The position numbers were made by a program, and so were the translations under genes. The notes beneath the pieces are model-generated. The model saw only the letters and a list, made by a program, of their open reading frames with translations. It searched no databases and was not told the DNA's origin. This document shows, in pieces, positions 7,015-10,421 of a DNA stretch of 10,421 nucleotides. This DNA comes from Candidatus Zixiibacteriota bacterium (GTDB lineage: Bacteria; Zixibacteria; MSB-5A5; GN15; FEB-12): the NCBI GenBank assembly GCA_030619345.1, contig JAUXBO010000057.1:1-10421 (forward strand), written 5' to 3'. Every line of letters starts with the position of its first letter. Position 1 is the first letter of the stretch.

Positions 7015-7593
7015 CTAATTTTCTTTGTCTGCCTTATCCTTGCTCTCCGTAGAATCCCCGACAAATTTCAAAGAAGCAGAATTCACGCAGAATCTCAATC
7101 CAGTCGGTTTGGGACCATCCTCAAAGATGTGTCCCAAGTGAGCATCACAGCGGCCGCACTTGATTTCTGTTCGCATCATCCCCAAACTTTGATCAACTTT
7201 TTCGGTGATGGCGCCGTTGCTAACCGCTTCCCAGAAACTTGGCCATCCTGACCCGGACTCGTATTTAGTATCGCTTTCAAAAAGTTCATTGCCGCAACAA
7301 ACACAGAGATACTTACCGTTTCCCTTGAAGTTATAATACTTACCGGTAAAAGCGGGTTCCGTGCCGCACTGGCGGGTAACTCGATATTGTTCTTCGGTCA
7401 GCAGCTTTTTCCACTCCTCGTCTGTTCTCTTCATTTCATTTGACAATTCGCTCGCCTCTTTTGTTGTAACTGTTTTCTGTTTAGAAGTTTTCTTTTCAAC
7501 TGACCGAGCCGGGTAAAGACTGATGCCGACTATCAGGATACCTATTCCAATTGTGACCAATACCGTATGCAGGTTTCTCACAAATATCCTCAT
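7015..7593 (-). CDS. msrB: Peptide-methionine (R)-S-oxide reductase MsrB, exported or membrane-anchored
   Basis: Reduces the R-epimer of methionine sulfoxide in damaged proteins. The 192-residue product starts with a short basic stretch and a hydrophobic segment (residues 9-27), followed by a charged Lys/Glu/Thr-rich linker (31-55), so the enzyme should act outside the cytoplasm, anchored or cleaved. The catalytic domain spans about 56-178. Zinc ligands are two CxxC pairs, C97/C100 (CVCC) and C146/C149 (CGRC). The signature motifs TKYESGSGWPSFWEAV, CDAHLGHIFEDGP and TGLRFCVNSASL are present, with catalytic C169. E. coli MsrB has Cys in SGCGWPSF; here it is Ser115. C76 in RQCGTEPAF is a plausible alternative resolving cysteine. 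The start at 7593 follows a modest GGAAAG site and includes the export segment; an internal Met54 would give a cytosolic form but is less likely. No msrA is fused or adjacent. Confidence 0.94.
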   Translation of the reverse strand: MRIFVRNLHTVLVTIGIGILIVGISLYPARSVEKKTSKQKTVTTKEASELSNEMKRTDEEWKKLLTEEQYRVTRQCGTEPAFTGKYYNFKGNGKYLCVCCGNELFESDTKYESGSGWPSFWEAVSNGAITEKVDQSLGMMRTEIKCGRCDAHLGHIFEDGPKPTGLRFCVNSASLKFVGDSTESKDKADKEN

Positions 7594-7637
7594 TCACTTT
7601 CCGGCACTCAGCGCCTTCCTGTAGCACTCTAACACAG

Positions 7638-7666
7638 GTTATACTAAAGAAGGTTCCCCGGATGAA
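7638..7666 (-). promoter_or_regulatory. Possible sigma70-like promoter for msrB
   Basis: On the minus strand TTCATC (7661-7666, three of six) and TATAAC (7638-7643, five of six to TATAAT) are separated by 17 bases. The start would be near 7631, giving a leader of about 38 bases before the msrB ATG. The spacing is ideal but the -35 element is weak. Confidence 0.35.
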
Positions 7667-7788
7667 CGGTTTTGGTGAAATCCCAATATCAAAAAAAACA
7701 AAATCTTAGACAACTTTCTTGCTGATTGATCGTCTTAATAGATCGAAGGTGACTGGTTGGGAACCAAACGCCTGTGAAGAAAATGTGC

Positions 7789-7794
7789 AAGGAG
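7789..7794 (+). promoter_or_regulatory. Ribosome binding site that sets a GTG start for the DUF5916 gene
   Basis: AAGGAG is a near-perfect Shine-Dalgarno core, 9 bases before the GTG at 7804. In-frame starts further up (GTG 7774, ATG 7783) would place this site inside the coding region and have no comparable site before them. Confidence 0.7.
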
Positions 7795-7803
7795 TGTGTC
7801 ATT

Positions 7804-10281
7804 GTGAGAGGTTTAAAGGTCCCAACCTTCCTGTTGTTATTCTTGGTTATTACATTCAGCCTGGTATCTGCAGAAGAAAAACAGGAAAAAGAGAGCAGGG
7901 TCGTTCCGGAATTAAAGGCTTATCGCATCAATCCCCATCCACCAAATATCGATGGCAATCTTGATGACGCGATTTGGAACAGTGACAACCTGACTTACGC
8001 CGGAGTTTTCACTCAGCGTGAGCCGGATGAGGGTCAACCGGCAACTGAGTCTACGCTTGTCGCCGTGGTATACGATGATGCCGCTCTCTATGTCGGCTTC
8101 TGGTGCTATGATTCAGAGCCGGAGAAAGTGGCGGCACAACTGGTAAGACGTGACCGAAGCGCTCAATCAGATTACGTTACCGTGCGGCTTGACCCTTTTC
8201 ACGATCACCAGAGCGGTCAGGCTTTTGAGATAAGCGCCGCAGGTGTGAAGCGGGATGCTCGCTATTACAACGAAAATAATACCGACCTCTCCTGGGATGC
8301 GGTCTGGGATGCGGCCGCGCAAATCCAACCGTGGGGCTGGAGCGCCGAGTTTAGAATACCGTATCATTGTCTCAGGTTCTCAAGCAAAGAAGAACATATC
8401 TGGGGTGCGGATTTTGTTCGTTCGATCAATCGGAAAAATGAAAACGTGCGTTGGGCTTATACTCCCACAGAAGACGGGGGTTTTGTTTCCAATTTTGGTC
8501 ATCTGACTAACATAAAGGGTATTCAGCCTGCGAGACACGCCGAGCTTCTTCCATACGTACTTTCCAAAGCGGAGACCGAGCCAAAGTCTCTCGGAAACAC
8601 CGACGGCAGAGACTATCTGGGTAATATGGGATTTGATCTCAAGTATGCGCTGTCAACAAATCTGATCCTCGACGCGGCTGTCAATCCTGACTTTGGCCAG
8701 GTGGAGTTGGATCAACCAGTGCTGAACCTGTCGGCGTATGAGACTTTCTTTGATGAGAGACGACCTTTTTTCCTTGAAGGCTCTGATCTATTCAACACCG
8801 AGTTTAATATGTTCTACTCTCGTCGTATTGGACGCTCTCCCTTCAACGATGTCAATGACGCTAATCTCGGATATTACACTGACTATCCGGATGCAACGAC
8901 CATCCTGACTGCGGCCAAATTAACAGGTCGCCTGGGAGAACGAACTTCGATTGCGGTCCTGACGGCCGTTACCCAGGAGGAATCTGCTGATTACGCCCGA
9001 TTTTCAAATCCGCGTGAAGATACCACCTGGGAAGGAAGCACCCCAATCTTGAATACATCGTACCTGGATACGACCTTTCGCTCGGGGACGGTGGAACCGC
9101 TCGCCAATTATACGGTAATCAGAATCAAACAGGATATTTTCAGTCACTCCAGCATCGGCGCCATTTTGACCTCGGCTGGTCAGGAGTCCTACCATCCGGC
9201 TACAACTGGAGGCGTCGACTGGCGGCTGGTTACCAGCGACAACAAGTGGGGCATTCGTGGTCAGGCAATCATGAGTCGGACAAACTCGGAAGATGTCGGC
9301 TATGGATTCGACATAACGCTTGACAAAATGAGCGGGAGACATATTCGTGCTGCCATTGGCACCACCATCAAAGATCCCAACCTGAACATTAATCGTCTAG
9401 GGTATTCGTCACGGGTTGACAGTCGTTCTGTATGGGGTTGGATGCAGTACCGTACCAGCGATGATTGGTGGATCATTCGAAATTCTTACAACAATTTCAA
9501 CGTACATTCCTCCTGGAATTTCGACGGCATCAACTATAGCCTGAACGGAAATTTCAATTCGTTCATCGAATTTATTAATAACTGGTCTCTCGGATATGGG
9601 TTCACCATCCAGGGTGAGAAATACAGTGATTTGGAAACGCGCGGGATGGGTCTTTGGGAATGGCCGGTCCGCCCGACGTATAGTTGGTGGGCTAACTTGA
9701 ACAGTGACCAGCGCAAGAAAATATCATTTTCAATAAACCCGGGGATGGGTTCTGACCGCGGCGGCTCCTGGTGGGCCAACTATTTCGGAATCGACATGCG
9801 TCCGCGCAGTAATGTCGAACTTTCGATAGGCGCCAACTATCACAAGATCGAGGATGGTCTCAGGTGGGTGATGAATGATGGCGACTCAGTTGTATTTGCG
9901 GACCTCGACAGAGACCAGCTGTTCATGCATGCCTCTGCGAGCCTTGTCTTCAATCGTAATCTAACTTTCCAGCTATCGGCGGTAGCTTTGATATCCGGCC
10001 TGGATTACCAGCATTATCGCTACTATCGCGGCGGTCAGGATTATTCCAACCCGGTTAGCCTGTACAACGAAGACTACAATTTCTCAGCGCTGAATTCGAC
10101 TATGCTGATACGATGGGAGTACAGTCCGGGAAGCACCCTGTATCTTGTTTGGACCAGAGCACGTCCACAATTCGATTCCGGTGTGAATGATCTTGATTTC
10201 TCACGTGATTTTGATCGCCTCTTTTCCGGTGGTGATCAAAATGTATTTTTGCTCAAAGCAAGCTACTGGATGAATATCTAA
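7804..10281 (+). CDS. DUF5916-family outer-membrane protein with N-terminal carbohydrate-binding-like domain
   Basis: From the GTG at 7804 the protein has 825 residues. It opens with a textbook signal peptide: MRGLK, a hydrophobic core, and a cleavage site after VSA at residue 23. Residues about 35-235 resemble the carbohydrate-binding family 9-like fold found in these proteins (PNIDGNLDDAIW, then LVAVVYDDAALYVGFWCYD, WDAVWDAAAQ, WSAEFRIPYHCLRF). The DUF5916 part follows, with the family's characteristic run at about 293-326 (VNPDFGQVELDQP, AYETFFDERRPFFLEG) and many strands with alternating Trp/Tyr/Phe. It ends in a hydrophobic strand with an aromatic near the C-terminus (KASYWMNI), as expected for an outer-membrane beta-barrel. 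Function is unknown for the family. A role in binding or handling glycans or peptides at the surface is only inference, and no enzyme motif is visible. Divergent from msrB with a 210-base spacer. Only the start is unusual. Confidence 0.9.
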   Translation: MRGLKVPTFLLLFLVITFSLVSAEEKQEKESRVVPELKAYRINPHPPNIDGNLDDAIWNSDNLTYAGVFTQREPDEGQPATESTLVAVVYDDAALYVGFWCYDSEPEKVAAQLVRRDRSAQSDYVTVRLDPFHDHQSGQAFEISAAGVKRDARYYNENNTDLSWDAVWDAAAQIQPWGWSAEFRIPYHCLRFSSKEEHIWGADFVRSINRKNENVRWAYTPTEDGGFVSNFGHLTNIKGIQPARHAELLPYVLSKAETEPKSLGNTDGRDYLGNMGFDLKYALSTNLILDAAVNPDFGQVELDQPVLNLSAYETFFDERRPFFLEGSDLFNTEFNMFYSRRIGRSPFNDVNDANLGYYTDYPDATTILTAAKLTGRLGERTSIAVLTAVTQEESADYARFSNPREDTTWEGSTPILNTSYLDTTFRSGTVEPLANYTVIRIKQDIFSHSSIGAILTSAGQESYHPATTGGVDWRLVTSDNKWGIRGQAIMSRTNSEDVGYGFDITLDKMSGRHIRAAIGTTIKDPNLNINRLGYSSRVDSRSVWGWMQYRTSDDWWIIRNSYNNFNVHSSWNFDGINYSLNGNFNSFIEFINNWSLGYGFTIQGEKYSDLETRGMGLWEWPVRPTYSWWANLNSDQRKKISFSINPGMGSDRGGSWWANYFGIDMRPRSNVELSIGANYHKIEDGLRWVMNDGDSVVFADLDRDQLFMHASASLVFNRNLTFQLSAVALISGLDYQHYRYYRGGQDYSNPVSLYNEDYNFSALNSTMLIRWEYSPGSTLYLVWTRARPQFDSGVNDLDFSRDFDRLFSGGDQNVFLLKASYWMNI

Positions 10282-10302
10282 TAGAGCTTCCACTGTGGCA
10301 AT

Positions 10303-10353
10303 GGCCGAGCCGGAACTTCGCGGCAAAGTGCGGTTTCGGCTCGCCTCTATTAT
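10303..10353 (+). terminator. Probable terminator hairpin after the DUF5916 gene
   Basis: GGC-GAGCCG-GAAC (10303-10316, with C10306 bulged) pairs with GTTT-CGGCTC-GCC (10333-10345): 13 pairs including one G-U, with a 16-base loop that itself can pair CGC with GCG. TCTATTAT follows, a short weak T-rich stretch. It starts 21 bases after the stop codon. The long imperfect loop makes it less typical than the gdhA terminator. Confidence 0.5.
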
Positions 10354-10372
10354 AGTACAGACTATAGTATAG
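10347..10372. repeat. AT-rich imperfect palindrome downstream of the terminator hairpin
   Basis: CTATTATAGT (10347-10356) pairs with ACTATAGTATAG (10361-10372) around the loop ACAG, with GT (10367-10368) bulged: a 10-bp stem. It abuts the GC-rich hairpin. It may be an operator or promoter region for a gene beyond the window, or part of a composite terminator. The remaining 10373-10421 holds nothing I can assign. Confidence 0.35.
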
Positions 10373-10421
10373 GCCGGTTTGAAGTTTCTCTATACTCCCT
10401 TTCCTGAGAATGTCGGGCCAC

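Noticed and set aside
9004..9779. Minus-strand frames of 112 and 81 residues inside the DUF5916 gene
   Set aside because: Shadows of the barrel-coding frame with no recognisable protein features.
10410..10421. ATG at 10410 as the start of a next gene
   Set aside because: Only four codons remain and no good ribosome site precedes it, so nothing can be supported.

Overview
The window looks like chromosome from a diderm (Gram-negative) bacterium of about 50% GC. Two outer-membrane proteins with signal peptides point to this: a TonB-dependent receptor and a DUF5916 protein. So does a methionine sulfoxide reductase B with an N-terminal export or anchor segment. The DUF5916 protein, together with a receiver/ATP-grasp protein of the PEP/pyruvate-binding kind, suggests the FCB group or a related candidate phylum such as Zixibacteria. 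That placement is an impression from the gene families, not a demonstrated assignment. I see no rRNA, tRNA, CRISPR array, insertion sequence or phage gene.

Layout, left to right. (1) 1-1345, minus strand: N-terminal 448 codons of a TonB-dependent receptor whose 3' end lies outside the window. (2) 1346-1604: divergent spacer with an inverted repeat and a possible promoter. (3) 1605-2258, plus: an orphan NarL/LuxR-type response regulator whose phosphoacceptor Asp is replaced by Asn. (4) 2448-3809, plus: glutamate dehydrogenase gdhA, followed by a strong intrinsic terminator. (5) 3928-6954, plus: a 1008-residue protein with two receiver-like domains and a PEP/pyruvate-binding ATP-grasp domain, lacking the phosphohistidine and PEP-binding domains of true PEP synthases. 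(6) 7015-7593, minus: exported or membrane-anchored msrB, convergent with (5). (7) 7804-10281, plus: DUF5916 protein with a carbohydrate-binding-like N-terminus and predicted beta-barrel, divergent from msrB. (8) 10282-10421: two hairpins and no supported gene.

The genes do not form one operon. The terminator after gdhA isolates (5), the strand changes on both sides isolate msrB, and the 189-base gap before gdhA leaves cotranscription with the regulator possible but unproven. The main themes are nitrogen assimilation (gdhA), atypical signalling (two proteins with altered receiver domains), and the envelope (receptor, DUF5916 barrel, MsrB repair).

Three starts should differ from the longest open frame: 2448 for gdhA (ATG), 3928 for the ATP-grasp protein (ATG) and 7804 for the DUF5916 protein (GTG). 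The most unusual content is the Asn-for-Asp regulator and the large receiver/ATP-grasp fusion with its uncharacterised C-terminal module.
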